From JADGGM01 sp035277485 (GTDB lineage: Bacteria; Gemmatimonadota; Gemmatimonadetes; Gemmatimonadales; Gemmatimonadaceae), in contig DATEKK010000204.1 in NCBI GenBank assembly GCA_035277485.1, positions 1 to 32,029 of the forward strand: 32,029 bases of DNA, given 5' to 3'. Within the stretch, counting starts at the first letter, position 1. Each line of letters starts with the position of its first letter. Below the pieces are notes generated by a model that saw nothing but the letters and a program-made list of their open reading frames with translations, searched no databases and was not told the origin of the DNA. Below, piece after piece: positions 8,329 to 16,011 of the stretch. Position numbers and translations under genes: made by a program.

Positions 8329-8388
8329 ATCGGCGCTGCGTTGGGCGGGCGATCGCACGGTGCCCAACGGGGGCCGATGCGATTTTTT
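8329..8388 (+). terminator. Rho-independent terminator built from GTTGGGC words
   Basis: ATCGGC (8329-8334) pairs with GCCGAT (8373-8378), and CGTTGGGC (8339-8346) pairs with GCCCAACG (8362-8369), with a small internal loop between them. Six T residues follow at 8383-8388. It ends the transcript of the small membrane protein gene. The inner stem is an inverted pair of the over-represented word GTTGGGC. Confidence 0.8.
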
Positions 8389-8488
8389 CGGAGCCCGATG
8401 GCAGATTTGGGACGAGGAACACGTGACCGCCGTTTGGCCGGACCCGAATCGGGACACGCATGATGGTCGCGCGCGCAGTCGCCGTTGG

Positions 8489-8511
8489 GCGAACGATGTC
8501 GATGCGTTCGC
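8489..8511. repeat. 7-bp inverted repeat in the intergenic region
   Basis: GCGAACG (8489-8495) and CGTTCGC (8505-8511) flank a 9-nt spacer, next to one GTTGGGC and one GTTAGGG word. This lies in the 429-nt gene-free stretch 8316-8744, which otherwise holds the terminator and a promoter candidate; I see no coding sequence in it. Confidence 0.5.
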
Positions 8512-8552
8512 ACCGTTAGGGATGTGTCGGAACGCCGTTTGCACATGCCCTC

Positions 8553-8580
8553 TCGACATCGCGGAGAAAGATGTTATACT
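8553..8580 (+). promoter_or_regulatory. Sigma-70-like promoter
   Basis: TCGACA (8553-8558; five of six match TTGACA) and TATACT (8575-8580; five of six match TATAAT) are spaced by 16 nt. This is the best promoter in the window and would drive the gene starting at 8745, leaving a leader of about 155 nt. Confidence 0.6.
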
Positions 8581-8744
8581 GCGCCCAGCGCGACGCGATG
8601 ATGGCGCGCGAGTCGGTCGGAGGTGCGCCGCAGGTGGGGATGCGCGCGGCGTGGCGAGACCGGCCACCGGCACCGAAACGAGCCGGTCTGTTAGGCACTC
8701 GCGGCACCCAACGGCCGGACACGACGGATTGCGGACCGAGACTC

Positions 8745-9188
8745 ATGACCGCATCGATGCTTCGTGTTCGACGTGATGACTACACGGCGGCGTCGAGTTG
8801 GCGTCTGCTCGACTGGTGCATGACCCGCGGTGCCGACGAGTTCACGCTTGGATTTCTCGGCCCGCCGTATGTGTCGGGCACGACATGGGCCGAGCTCGAT
8901 GACTTGCTGGCGCCGTTCCGCCGGCGTGTGGCGAGTGCCGGCGACCGGTGGATGCTCACCGGCGAATCGGCGGCGGTGCTGAAGGACATGCTGCCCAATG
9001 GATTGCTGGGCAGCGCGAGCGAGGGGGGGCCAGCCGTGATCCGCGATCCAGCGGTCTATCGCGGCGGCACGTTGATGTTGGCGATTGAGTCGGATGCGGG
9101 AGTCGGAACACTCTCGCTCAAGGACGATGACGAGGCGAGCCTGGCTCGGACAGGGTTGCCCGTTCATCGCGGAGGGACGGCGCGCTGA
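8745..9188 (+). CDS. Hypothetical protein, 147 aa
   Basis: I do not recognise this protein. From ATG 8745 it reads MTASMLRVRRDDYTAAS and continues with acidic and aromatic segments (DWCMTRGADEFTLGF, AELDDLLAPFRRRV) that look like a small folded alpha/beta domain. No signal peptide or membrane helix is present. The frame is open further upstream to 8571, but that part is rich in Arg, Gly and Pro, contains the promoter, and looks non-coding, so the later ATG is preferred; its ribosome-binding site is weak (GAG). It lies downstream of a good promoter with a long leader. A chance frame cannot be fully excluded. Confidence 0.55.
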   Translation: MTASMLRVRRDDYTAASSWRLLDWCMTRGADEFTLGFLGPPYVSGTTWAELDDLLAPFRRRVASAGDRWMLTGESAAVLKDMLPNGLLGSASEGGPAVIRDPAVYRGGTLMLAIESDAGVGTLSLKDDDEASLARTGLPVHRGGTAR

Positions 9189-9192
9189 GCAC

Positions 9193-9216
9193 GATCAGCA
9201 CACGGATCAGCACACG
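9193..9216. repeat. Tandem duplication of a 12-bp unit
   Basis: GATCAGCACACG occurs twice in direct tandem (9193-9204 and 9205-9216), just after the stop of the hypothetical gene and about 100 nt before the ribbon-helix-helix gene. It could be a small slippage repeat or a tandem operator. Confidence 0.7.
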
Positions 9217-9315
9217 GACCTCGAGCATGTGTGTGTTTCAGACGTACAGCGGTCGTCACCCGACGTACCGCGAAGCGGCTGGTAACCATTTCACCCTTAC
9301 ACCGAGGGGTCATTC

Positions 9316-9492
9316 ATGCCCACGCGGGATCGCTATCGTGAGTATCGGGAGGACCAGACCACGATCTGGGTGAGTAAGGCGGCGCGCGCCTTCCTCGATC
9401 GCGAGAAGAAACACTCGCGCGAATCAACCACGAGTGTCGTCGATCGACTCCTCCGCGAGCTCCGGGGGACGCGGCGCGGGTCGAAGAAGTAG
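9316..9492 (+). CDS. Small ribbon-helix-helix protein, 58 aa
   Basis: A short gene with a clear start: GAGGGG (9304-9309) lies 6 nt before the ATG. The protein has the order of MetJ/Arc-type ribbon-helix-helix proteins. A DNA-contacting strand (DQTTIWVSK, about 13-21) comes first, then helix A (AARAFLDREKKHS), a turn with Ser-Thr-Thr, and helix B (VVDRLLRELRG), followed by a basic tail (TRRGSKK). Such proteins are dimeric DNA-binding regulators or antitoxins. No toxin gene is adjacent, since the next gene encodes an exported protein and a strong hairpin separates them. It may act as a stand-alone regulator, perhaps of its own upstream repeat. Confidence 0.75.
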   Translation: MPTRDRYREYREDQTTIWVSKAARAFLDREKKHSRESTTSVVDRLLRELRGTRRGSKK

Positions 9493-9512
9493 AACAGCTC
9501 GTTCCACCATGT

Positions 9513-9565
9513 CGGGGGAAGAGAGTAGGCGCAACGCTCCGCGTTGCTCCTGCGCTCTTCCCCCG
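9513..9565. terminator. 25-bp near-perfect hairpin with 3-nt loop
   Basis: Arms 9513-9537 and 9541-9565 pair along their full length with three non-Watson-Crick positions (one a possible G-U) around a TCC loop. The outer part is CGGGGGAAGAG pairing with CTCTTCCCCCG. It starts 21 nt after the ribbon-helix-helix gene, so a transcript end is likely, but no T-run follows on the plus strand. Confidence 0.7.
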
Positions 9566-9637
9566 CTCGCGTTCCCGCTACTATTTCTCAGGCACGCGCA
9601 CGCCGCGCGTTCGAATTTCTTTACTCCCGACCTGGCT

Positions 9638-10375
9638 GTGACCGACCGACCCGCGCCTCCAGATCCGTCTGCCCCGCCGCGCCGCGGTTTCCTCGCCCAA
9701 CTTGCCACCGCTGTCGTCGGTGTGGCGGCCGGCGCACTCGCGCGGCCGGCGCGCGCCGCGGCTTCGTCGATGCCCAACGCACCCGTCCGCGCCGATACGA
9801 GCGCTACGCCCAACACGCGCTGGGATCTCTCGTGGGTCGACAAGATCACCGCGCCGCACCGGCAAGTATTCGATTCGCCGCAGATCCAGGACGGCGAGGC
9901 CCTCGGCAAGGCGTCGCTCTTCCTCGCCGGATTTCACGAGGTGTACGGGACCGCGGACGCCGACGTCAACATCGTGATCGTCGTTCGGCACCGCGCGATC
10001 CCGATGGCCCTCGGAAACGAGGTCTGGGCTCGCTACGACTTCATCGCCGACAAGACCAAGCTCAAGGATCCGACCACGGGTCAGAACGCGAAGCGCAATC
10101 CGTTCATCGGCGTCAAGGACACCGACAAGTACGCCGTCATCGACCCGGAGTCGTCGCTCGATGCCCTCGTCGCGCGCGGCGCGATCGTGCTCGTGTGCAA
10201 CCTCGCGTTAGGAGGCCTCGCCTACCAGATCGCGGACAAGACGAAGCAGCCCGTCGACGCCATCAAGGCCGAGCTCGCGCGTGGGCTCGTGCCCGGCGCC
10301 ACGCTGGTTCCGTCCGGCATCTTCGGCGTCACCCGCGCCGAGGAGGCCGGCTGCCACTACATGTCCCTCACGTGA
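9638..10375 (+). CDS. Tat-exported DsrE/DsrF-like protein
   Basis: 245-aa protein with a twin-arginine signal: PPRRGFLAQLATAVVG followed by an Ala-rich core and ARPARA cleavage sites near residues 40-45. The mature part fits the DsrE/DsrF-like fold. LGKASLFLAGFHEVYG and NIVIVVRHRAIPMAL give the first strand-helix units, ARGAIVLVCNLALGG the central strand, and GIFGVTRAEEAGCHYMSL the C-terminal strand seen in periplasmic DsrE-like relatives. Cys in VLVCN is at the usual position of the reactive DsrE Cys. GTG at 9638 is chosen because it places the twin Arg near residue 20; an ATG at 9509 lies within the hairpin. The family assignment is by eye; the role (redox, sulfur or cofactor binding outside the membrane) is open. 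Confidence 0.75.
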   Translation: MTDRPAPPDPSAPPRRGFLAQLATAVVGVAAGALARPARAAASSMPNAPVRADTSATPNTRWDLSWVDKITAPHRQVFDSPQIQDGEALGKASLFLAGFHEVYGTADADVNIVIVVRHRAIPMALGNEVWARYDFIADKTKLKDPTTGQNAKRNPFIGVKDTDKYAVIDPESSLDALVARGAIVLVCNLALGGLAYQIADKTKQPVDAIKAELARGLVPGATLVPSGIFGVTRAEEAGCHYMSLT

Positions 10376-10449
10376 TCGCGCGGCTCGCGTTAGGAATCGG
10401 CCGCGCATGATCCGAACCATCCTGAGCCGCCGCGTGCCCGCCGACGCCC

Positions 10450-10953
10450 ATGCCGCGTAAGGCAGTCGCCTTCTGGCCGCTCGCCATCCTCGTCGTGGTG
10501 GCCGATTGGGTCACCAAATCCCTCGCGGTCGCGTATCTCGAGCCGGCGCACATTCCGCATCCGCTCCTGGGCACCGTCGTGCAGTTGACGCTCACCTATA
10601 ACCCGGGCACGGCGTTTGGAATTCCTGTGGGCAGCGGAGACGCCGCGCGGGCCGGGCTGGTGGTGGTCGTCGTGATCGCGCTGGCGATCCTGTTCGGCAT
10701 GTACCGCAACGCCGCCCGGACCGACGCCTGGCTCGGCGCTGCGTTAGGCCTGGTGTCGGGTGGCGCGTTGGGCAATCTCATCGACCGCCTGCGGTCGGCG
10801 CGCGGCGTGGTGGATTTCATCGATGTGCGGTTCGGCACCTGGCATTTCTGGACGTTCAACGTAGCCGACGCGGGCGTGTCGGTGGGAGCGGTGTTGCTCG
10901 CCATCGTGCTCTGGCACCACGACAAAGCACGGACTACCGGGAGGACACCATGA
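10450..10953 (+). CDS. lspA: Lipoprotein signal peptidase (signal peptidase II)
   Basis: Inner-membrane aspartic protease of 167 aa that removes signal peptides from prolipoproteins after lipidation. Family motifs are in order: ADWVTKSLA (about 18-26), TYNPGTAFG (about 49-57), GGALGNLIDRLR (about 104-115), VVDFIDVRFG (about 120-129) and FNVADAGVSVG (about 136-146). The catalytic aspartates are D122 and D140. Four transmembrane helices are evident. The length is typical. The stop codon overlaps the start of the following 49-aa gene (ATGA), indicating an operon, and map follows. Confidence 0.97.
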   Translation: MPRKAVAFWPLAILVVVADWVTKSLAVAYLEPAHIPHPLLGTVVQLTLTYNPGTAFGIPVGSGDAARAGLVVVVVIALAILFGMYRNAARTDAWLGAALGLVSGGALGNLIDRLRSARGVVDFIDVRFGTWHFWTFNVADAGVSVGAVLLAIVLWHHDKARTTGRTP

Positions 10954-11099
10954 TTCGCAAACTGAAATCCGGCGAATACCGACTGTATTCACGCAAGAAG
11001 AACCCGAAGACGGGAAGGCGCCGGAACCTCGGCACCTTCAAGTCCCGCGCGGCCGCCGAGAAGCACGAGCGCGCCGTGCAGTACTTCAAGCACGGCTGA
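10950..11099 (+). CDS. Conserved 49-aa basic protein coupled to lspA
   Basis: A tiny gene with ATG at 10950-10952 overlapping the lspA stop, preceded by GGGAGG about 5 nt upstream. The product is strongly basic, with KLKSGEYRLYSRKK, GRRRNLGTFKSRAAAEKHE and RAVQYFKHG. This matches a widespread family of small conserved hypothetical proteins with SRKK..TGKRRNLGTF and AAEKHERAVQYFK. No function is assigned; the charge suggests nucleic-acid or ribosome binding. The coupling to lspA and map suggests a housekeeping role. Confidence 0.88.
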   Translation: MIRKLKSGEYRLYSRKKNPKTGRRRNLGTFKSRAAAEKHERAVQYFKHG

Positions 11100-11129
11100 G
11101 CGCGCGCGGGCGCGCACGTTCCTCGACTC

Positions 11130-11870
11130 ATGACCATTCAATCCGCCTCGGATCTCGCCGGGCTAGAGCGCGCCGGTCATCTCGTCGCGCGGACGCTCGC
11201 CGAGATGCGCGGCGCGGTGCGTCCGGGCATCACCACTGCCGCGCTCGATGCCATCGCCGCACGATTCGCTCGCGCCGAGGGCGCGCGCTCGGCGCCGCAG
11301 CTCGCGTACGATTTCCCGGGCTTCACCTGCATCAGCGTGAACGACGAGATCGTACACGGCATTCCCGGCCCGCGCGTGCTCCGCGGCGGCGACGTCGTCA
11401 AGCTCGACGTGACGCTCGAGCTCGATGGCTACATCGCCGACGCGGCCGTGACCGTTCTCGTGCCGCCGGCGGAGCGCACGTCGCGCGAGCTGCAGCGCTG
11501 CGCGCGCCGGGCCTTCACGTCCGCGCTCCGGTCCGCGCGCGCCGGTACGACCCTCACCGACCTCGGCGGCGCGGTCGAGCGCGAAGTGCACCGGCACGGG
11601 TTCGCGGTGCTGCGCGAGCTGAGCGGACACGGCGTTGGGCGACGCATCCACGAAAGCCCATCTGTGCCTAACTTTCGTGACCCGGGCACGCACGGCGTCC
11701 TCACGCCGGGGCTCGTGATCGCGCTCGAGCCGATGGTCACGCCGCGCCCAACGCGTGCCGTCGATGCGTTCGACGGGTGGACGCTGCGCACCGAGAACGG
11801 CGCGCACGCCGCGCACCACGAGCACACGATCGTGATCCGAAACGGTGCGCCATTGGTGATCACCATGTAG
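11130..11870 (+). CDS. map: Methionine aminopeptidase, type I
   Basis: Cytoplasmic metallopeptidase of 246 aa that removes the initiator Met from nascent proteins. The five metal ligands are visible: D93 (KLDV), D104 (ADAAVT), H167 (SGHGVGRRIHESP), E200 (ALEPMV) and E231 (HEHTIVI). H174 of RRIHESP matches the second catalytic His. The length agrees with type Ia enzymes without an N-terminal zinc extension. One usual residue differs: the segment before E231 reads TENGAHAAHHEHT rather than the common S-AQ-EHT. The start ATG is 30 nt after the small basic gene, in the same direction. Confidence 0.96.
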   Translation: MTIQSASDLAGLERAGHLVARTLAEMRGAVRPGITTAALDAIAARFARAEGARSAPQLAYDFPGFTCISVNDEIVHGIPGPRVLRGGDVVKLDVTLELDGYIADAAVTVLVPPAERTSRELQRCARRAFTSALRSARAGTTLTDLGGAVEREVHRHGFAVLRELSGHGVGRRIHESPSVPNFRDPGTHGVLTPGLVIALEPMVTPRPTRAVDAFDGWTLRTENGAHAAHHEHTIVIRNGAPLVITM

Positions 11871-11903
11871 CCGGCTCTCTCAGCGCACCAGGTGCATCTC
11901 CCC

Positions 11904-12311
11904 ATGTCACTTACACCAGGCCAACGCGCCAGCCGCAGTCTCACGCTCGGCTCCGACACAGTCCGCGCCTTCGCCGAGCTCACGGGCGACTACAACCCGC
12001 TCCACTTCGACGAAGCGTTCGCCGCGCGCACGCGCTTCGGGAAATTGGTGGTCCAGGGCGGTTTGACCACCGGGTTGCTGCACGCGCTCGTCGCCATGGA
12101 CATGCCAGGGCCGGGCACGGTGTTCCTCAGCCAGAACTGGAAATTCACGGCGCCGGTCTACATTGGCGATACCATCACCGCGGAAGCCGAGGTGATGAGT
12201 GTGCACGCGACGAAGCCGGTCACGCAGCTGCGCATTGTCGTGCGGCGCCAAACGGGGGAGGTCGTGTTGGATGGCGAGGCATGGTGCTACACGTTCTCGG
12301 GCGCCGCATGA
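11904..12311 (+). CDS. MaoC-like (R)-specific enoyl-CoA hydratase
   Basis: Hot-dog-fold hydratase of 135 aa. The hydratase-2 motif is clear: FAELTGDYNPLHFDEAFA, with catalytic Asp29 and His34 (GDxNPxH), then FGKLVVQGGLTTGLL. It probably hydrates trans-2-enoyl-CoA to (R)-3-hydroxyacyl-CoA, as in PhaJ and related enzymes; the acyl chain preference cannot be read. ATG at 11904 and an in-frame GTG at 11892 are both possible starts and differ by four residues. The gene lies 33 nt after map on the same strand. Confidence 0.9.
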   Translation: MSLTPGQRASRSLTLGSDTVRAFAELTGDYNPLHFDEAFAARTRFGKLVVQGGLTTGLLHALVAMDMPGPGTVFLSQNWKFTAPVYIGDTITAEAEVMSVHATKPVTQLRIVVRRQTGEVVLDGEAWCYTFSGAA

Positions 12312-12434
12312 CCGTCGTCCAACCGCGCGTGTAAATTACGGGTAGCCTGGCGCCGGCCCAAAACGCGCGGCGGCAGTGGCTCCGTTCTTCACGGCGCCCG
12401 CATCCCAAGCGGTGCGCACCGATCGCGAGTGCAC

Positions 12435-15206
12435 ATGTCATCTCTCGATTCGTTTGGCAGCCGCTCGACGCTCGACGTCGACGGCACCGCCTACACCATC
12501 TTCCGTCTCGATGCCCAGGGCCTCACCTCGCTCCGCGGGGCACGCATCGACCGGCTTCCCATTTCGCTCCGCGTCTTGCTCGAGAATCTGCTGCGCAACG
12601 AAGACGGGGCGTTCGTCAAACGCGAGGACATCGCGGCGCTCGCCACCTGGGATGTGAAAGGGTCGCGCGAGCAGGAGATCGCGTTTCGTCCGGCGCGCGT
12701 GCTGCTGCAGGACTTCACGGGCGTGCCGGCGGTGGTCGACCTGGCGGCGATGCGCGACGCGATCGCCCGGTTAGGCGGCGATCCCACGCGCATCAACCCG
12801 CTGCAGCCCGCGGACCTGGTGATCGACCACTCCGTGCAGGTGGATGAGTACGGAACCGAAGCGGCGCTGCTCATCAACACCACCAGGGAATTCGAGCGGA
12901 ACAGCGAACGGTACGCGTTTCTCCGTTGGGGACAGCGCGCGTTCCGCAATTTCAGCGTCGTGCCGCCGGGCACCGGCATCTGTCACCAGGTGAACCTCGA
13001 GTACCTCGGCCGCTCCGTGTTCAGCGCCGAGCAGGACGGCGTGCGCACCGCGTATCCGGACTCGCTGGTCGGCACGGATTCGCACACGACCATGATCAAC
13101 GGGTTAGGCGTGGTGGGCTGGGGTGTCGGCGGCATCGAAGCCGAGGCTGCCATGTTAGGCCAACCGCTCTCGATGCTGGTGCCCGAAGTGGTCGGGTTCA
13201 AGCTGCACGGCCGGCTTCCGGCGGGTGCCACGGCGACCGACCTCGTGCTCGCGGTCACGCAGATGCTCCGCAAGAAGAAGGTGGTCGGCAAGTTCGTCGA
13301 GTTCTACGGCGCGGGTCTGTCGTCGTTGTCGCTCGCCGACCGCGCGACCATCGGCAACATGGCGCCCGAGTACGGCGCGACGATCGGCTTCTTCCCTGTG
13401 GATGACGAGACGCTCAAATATCTGCGTTTCACGGGCCGCAGCGATCAGCAGGTGAAGTTGGTCGAAGCGTACTGCAAGGCGCAGGGGATGTTCCGCACCG
13501 ACGCGTCGCCGGACCCCGAGTTCAGCGATACGATCGAGCTCGACCTCGGCACGGTCGAACCGTCGCTGGCCGGTCCCAAGCGGCCGCAGGACCGCGTCCC
13601 GTTGGCCAAGTCCAAGGGTATGTTCGCGGAGGCACTGCAGAGCGAGCTCGAGCGGTTAGGCGGGAGCCAGGCGCCGGCCTCCTCGTTAGGCAATGGCGGA
13701 TCCGGCGGCGTGGGCGTCGCGCCGGCGGCCGCGGCGGCCGGCGTCAGCGTGCGCATGCGGGGACAGACGTTCACGATCACCCACGGATCGGTCGTGATCG
13801 CCGCCATCACGAGCTGCACCAACACGTCCAATCCGTCGGTGATGATCGGCGCCGGCTTGCTGGCGCGGAAGGCCGTCGAGAAAGGCCTAACGGTGAAGCC
13901 ATGGGTCAAGACGAGCCTCGCGCCGGGCTCGAAGGTCGTGTCGGACTATTATCAGAAGTCCGGCCTCATGGCGTCGCTCGAGAAGCTCGGCTTCTACCTC
14001 GCCGGCTACGGGTGCACGACGTGCATCGGCAACTCCGGTCCGCTGCCGGCCGAGATCGGCGAGGCGGTGGAGCAGAACAAGCTCGTCGTCGCGGCAGTGC
14101 TGTCCGGCAATCGCAACTTCGAGGGCCGGGTGAATGCCCTCACGCGGTTCAATTACCTGGCGTCGCCGCCGCTGGTCGTCGCGTATGCGCTCGCGGGACG
14201 CATGGACATCGATCTCGCCACCGAACCGTTGGGCGTCGGCACGGATGGACCCGTGTTTCTGCGCGACATCTGGCCGTCGTCCAAGGAAGTGCAGGACACG
14301 ATTCTGTCGTCGGTGAAGAGCGAGATGTTCACCAAGGAATACGCGAACGTGTTCGACGGCGACGAGCGGTGGCGGGCGCTGCCGGTCCCGACCGGCGATC
14401 TTTACGCGTGGTCGGAGGATTCGACGTACGTCCAGAATCCGCCGTTCTTCCAGGGCATGACGCTCGAGCCGCCGCCCGTTCGGCCGATCCGCGGCGCGCG
14501 CGTGCTGGCCATGCTCGGGGACTCGATCACGACGGACCACATCTCGCCCGCCGGCTCGATTCCGGTGAAGAGTCCCGCGGGACAGTGGCTGATCGCGCAC
14601 GGGGTCAAGGCCTCCGACTTCAATTCGTACGGCGCGCGCCGCGGCAACCACGACGTGATGGTGCGCGGCACGTTCGCGAACATCCGGCTGCGCAACGAGC
14701 TCGCGCCCGGTACGGAAGGCGGCTGGACGGCGCTCGAGGCCGGCGCGACGCCGATCACCATCTATGATGCGTCGGTGTCGTACCAACAGGCCGGCACGCC
14801 GCTCTTGATCATCGCCGGCAAGGAGTACGGGACCGGCTCGTCGCGCGACTGGGCCGCCAAGGGCACGTTGCTGTTAGGCGTATCCGCGGTCATCGCCGAA
14901 TCGTTCGAGCGCATCCATCGGTCGAACCTGGTGGGCATGGGCGTGATCCCGCTCGAGTTCGCGGACGGGGCCACGCGCCAGTCGTTAGGCCTGACGGGGT
15001 TCGAGACCTACGAGATCGAGGGACTGTCGAACACGCTCGCGCCGCGGGCCGTGCTCACCGTGCGCGCCACGGGATCCGATGGCACGGCGAAGACGTTCAC
15101 CGTGCGCTCGCGGATCGATACCCCGGAGGAAGCGACGTACTATAGGAATGGGGGGATTTTGCAGTACGTGTTGAGAAATCTCGCACGGGGAAACGCACGC
15201 CGTTAG
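12435..15206 (+). CDS. acnA: Aconitate hydratase, AcnA/IRP type
   Basis: Citrate-isocitrate isomerase of the TCA cycle, 923 aa with a [4Fe-4S] cluster. The cluster cysteines are C461 (TSCTNTSNPSVM), C527 and C530 (GCTTCIGNSGPL). Substrate-binding motifs include GTDSHTTMINGLGVVGWG and GTGSSRDWAAKG. It is slightly longer than most AcnA proteins because of a Gly/Ala-rich linker (about 402-435) between domains. ATG at 12435 is preferred; an in-frame GTG at 12429 is two codons earlier. Seven Leu codons are TTA, all inside GTTAGGC words. The stop TAG itself lies in a GTTAGGC word at 15202-15208. Confidence 0.97.
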   Translation: MSSLDSFGSRSTLDVDGTAYTIFRLDAQGLTSLRGARIDRLPISLRVLLENLLRNEDGAFVKREDIAALATWDVKGSREQEIAFRPARVLLQDFTGVPAVVDLAAMRDAIARLGGDPTRINPLQPADLVIDHSVQVDEYGTEAALLINTTREFERNSERYAFLRWGQRAFRNFSVVPPGTGICHQVNLEYLGRSVFSAEQDGVRTAYPDSLVGTDSHTTMINGLGVVGWGVGGIEAEAAMLGQPLSMLVPEVVGFKLHGRLPAGATATDLVLAVTQMLRKKKVVGKFVEFYGAGLSSLSLADRATIGNMAPEYGATIGFFPVDDETLKYLRFTGRSDQQVKLVEAYCKAQGMFRTDASPDPEFSDTIELDLGTVEPSLAGPKRPQDRVPLAKSKGMFAEALQSELERLGGSQAPASSLGNGGSGGVGVAPAAAAAGVSVRMRGQTFTITHGSVVIAAITSCTNTSNPSVMIGAGLLARKAVEKGLTVKPWVKTSLAPGSKVVSDYYQKSGLMASLEKLGFYLAGYGCTTCIGNSGPLPAEIGEAVEQNKLVVAAVLSGNRNFEGRVNALTRFNYLASPPLVVAYALAGRMDIDLATEPLGVGTDGPVFLRDIWPSSKEVQDTILSSVKSEMFTKEYANVFDGDERWRALPVPTGDLYAWSEDSTYVQNPPFFQGMTLEPPPVRPIRGARVLAMLGDSITTDHISPAGSIPVKSPAGQWLIAHGVKASDFNSYGARRGNHDVMVRGTFANIRLRNELAPGTEGGWTALEAGATPITIYDASVSYQQAGTPLLIIAGKEYGTGSSRDWAAKGTLLLGVSAVIAESFERIHRSNLVGMGVIPLEFADGATRQSLGLTGFETYEIEGLSNTLAPRAVLTVRATGSDGTAKTFTVRSRIDTPEEATYYRNGGILQYVLRNLARGNARR

Positions 15207-15209
15207 GCG

Positions 15210-15228
15210 GCGCGCGCACAGCGCGCGC
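15210..15228. terminator. GC hairpin between convergent genes
   Basis: GCGCGCGC (15210-15217) and its self-complementary partner (15221-15228) flank ACA, between the convergent stops of acnA and the CDP-alcohol phosphatidyltransferase gene. It probably acts on both strands, but it lacks T-runs. Confidence 0.5.
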
Positions 15229-15236
15229 GCTTCCCG

Positions 15237-16010
15237 TCAGACGATGTGCTTCCCTTCCCCCGTCTCCCGCTCCCGCTTCCTGAGCTCGCGCGCCACGAAC
15301 ACCGTCCGATACACCGCCGTCCCGATCGACCCCGCGCCGATCAGCACGATCACCGTGAGCAGGATCGCGCCGTTGTGCCAGTGGAGCGCCCGCGTCGCCG
15401 GACTGTCGACGATCGACGCCACGCCCAACAACACCAGCCGCTCGGCGCGCTGCATCACGCCGCCGCGGCAGTCCACCCGCACCCCCTCGCCCTTGGCGCG
15501 CGCGTAACTCACCATCAGCGAACCGCCTAACGCAAGGATCGTCGCCGTCATCGCCAGCGGCACCGCCTCGAAGTACACCGCCAGCCCGATGAACGCGAAC
15601 ATCTCGGCGAACCGGTCCAACATCGAATCGAGAAACTCGCCGTAGTCCGACGCCACCCGGCGCGCGCGCGCGATCCGGCCGTCGATGATGTCCGCCACGC
15701 CGCCAATGAGCACGAGCCAGCCGCCCAACGCCAGCGATTCCTTGGCGTACGCGAAGCCCGCGAACAAGCCCATCAGCCCGCCGAAATAATTGAACAGATC
15801 CGGGGACAGCCCCCAGGACACGAACGCACGTTCGGCGGGCGAGATCAGCCACATGAGCCAGTCGCGCACCCATGTGCCCAACAAGAACGTCGTCGGCCGG
15901 CGCGCGACGTCCGCGTCCACCGGGCGGTTGCGCGACACCACGGCGAACACAGGCATAGTCAAGAGAAACATTCCGGCGAGGATCAGCGCCGCGTACGTCG
16001 TTGGCGTCAT
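15237..16010 (-). CDS. CDP-alcohol phosphatidyltransferase
   Basis: Integral membrane enzyme of 257 aa that transfers a phosphatidyl group from CDP-diacylglycerol to an alcohol. The full catalytic motif is present: D107-xx-D110-G111-xx-A114-R115-x8-G124-xxx-D128-xxx-D132 (ADIIDGRIARARR then YGEFLDSMLDR). Several transmembrane helices flank it. The later GGVMQRAERLVLLG resembles phosphatidylinositol-phosphate synthase-like members, but the alcohol is not certain. It is the last gene of a three-gene minus-strand operon; the gap to the Tam41-like gene is one nucleotide. An upstream enzyme predicted to make CDP-diacylglycerol would supply its substrate. Confidence 0.93.
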   Translation of the reverse strand: MTPTTYAALILAGMFLLTMPVFAVVSRNRPVDADVARRPTTFLLGTWVRDWLMWLISPAERAFVSWGLSPDLFNYFGGLMGLFAGFAYAKESLALGGWLVLIGGVADIIDGRIARARRVASDYGEFLDSMLDRFAEMFAFIGLAVYFEAVPLAMTATILALGGSLMVSYARAKGEGVRVDCRGGVMQRAERLVLLGVASIVDSPATRALHWHNGAILLTVIVLIGAGSIGTAVYRTVFVARELRKRERETGEGKHIV

Positions 16011-16011
16011 T

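Noticed and set aside
8571..8744. N-terminal extension of the hypothetical protein up to 8571
   Set aside because: That part contains the best promoter in the window and has non-protein-like composition, so the start at 8745 is preferred.
9509..9637. ATG at 9509 as the start of the DsrE-like protein
   Set aside because: It lies inside the 25-bp hairpin and would push the twin-arginine motif far from the N-terminus; GTG 9638 gives a normal Tat signal.
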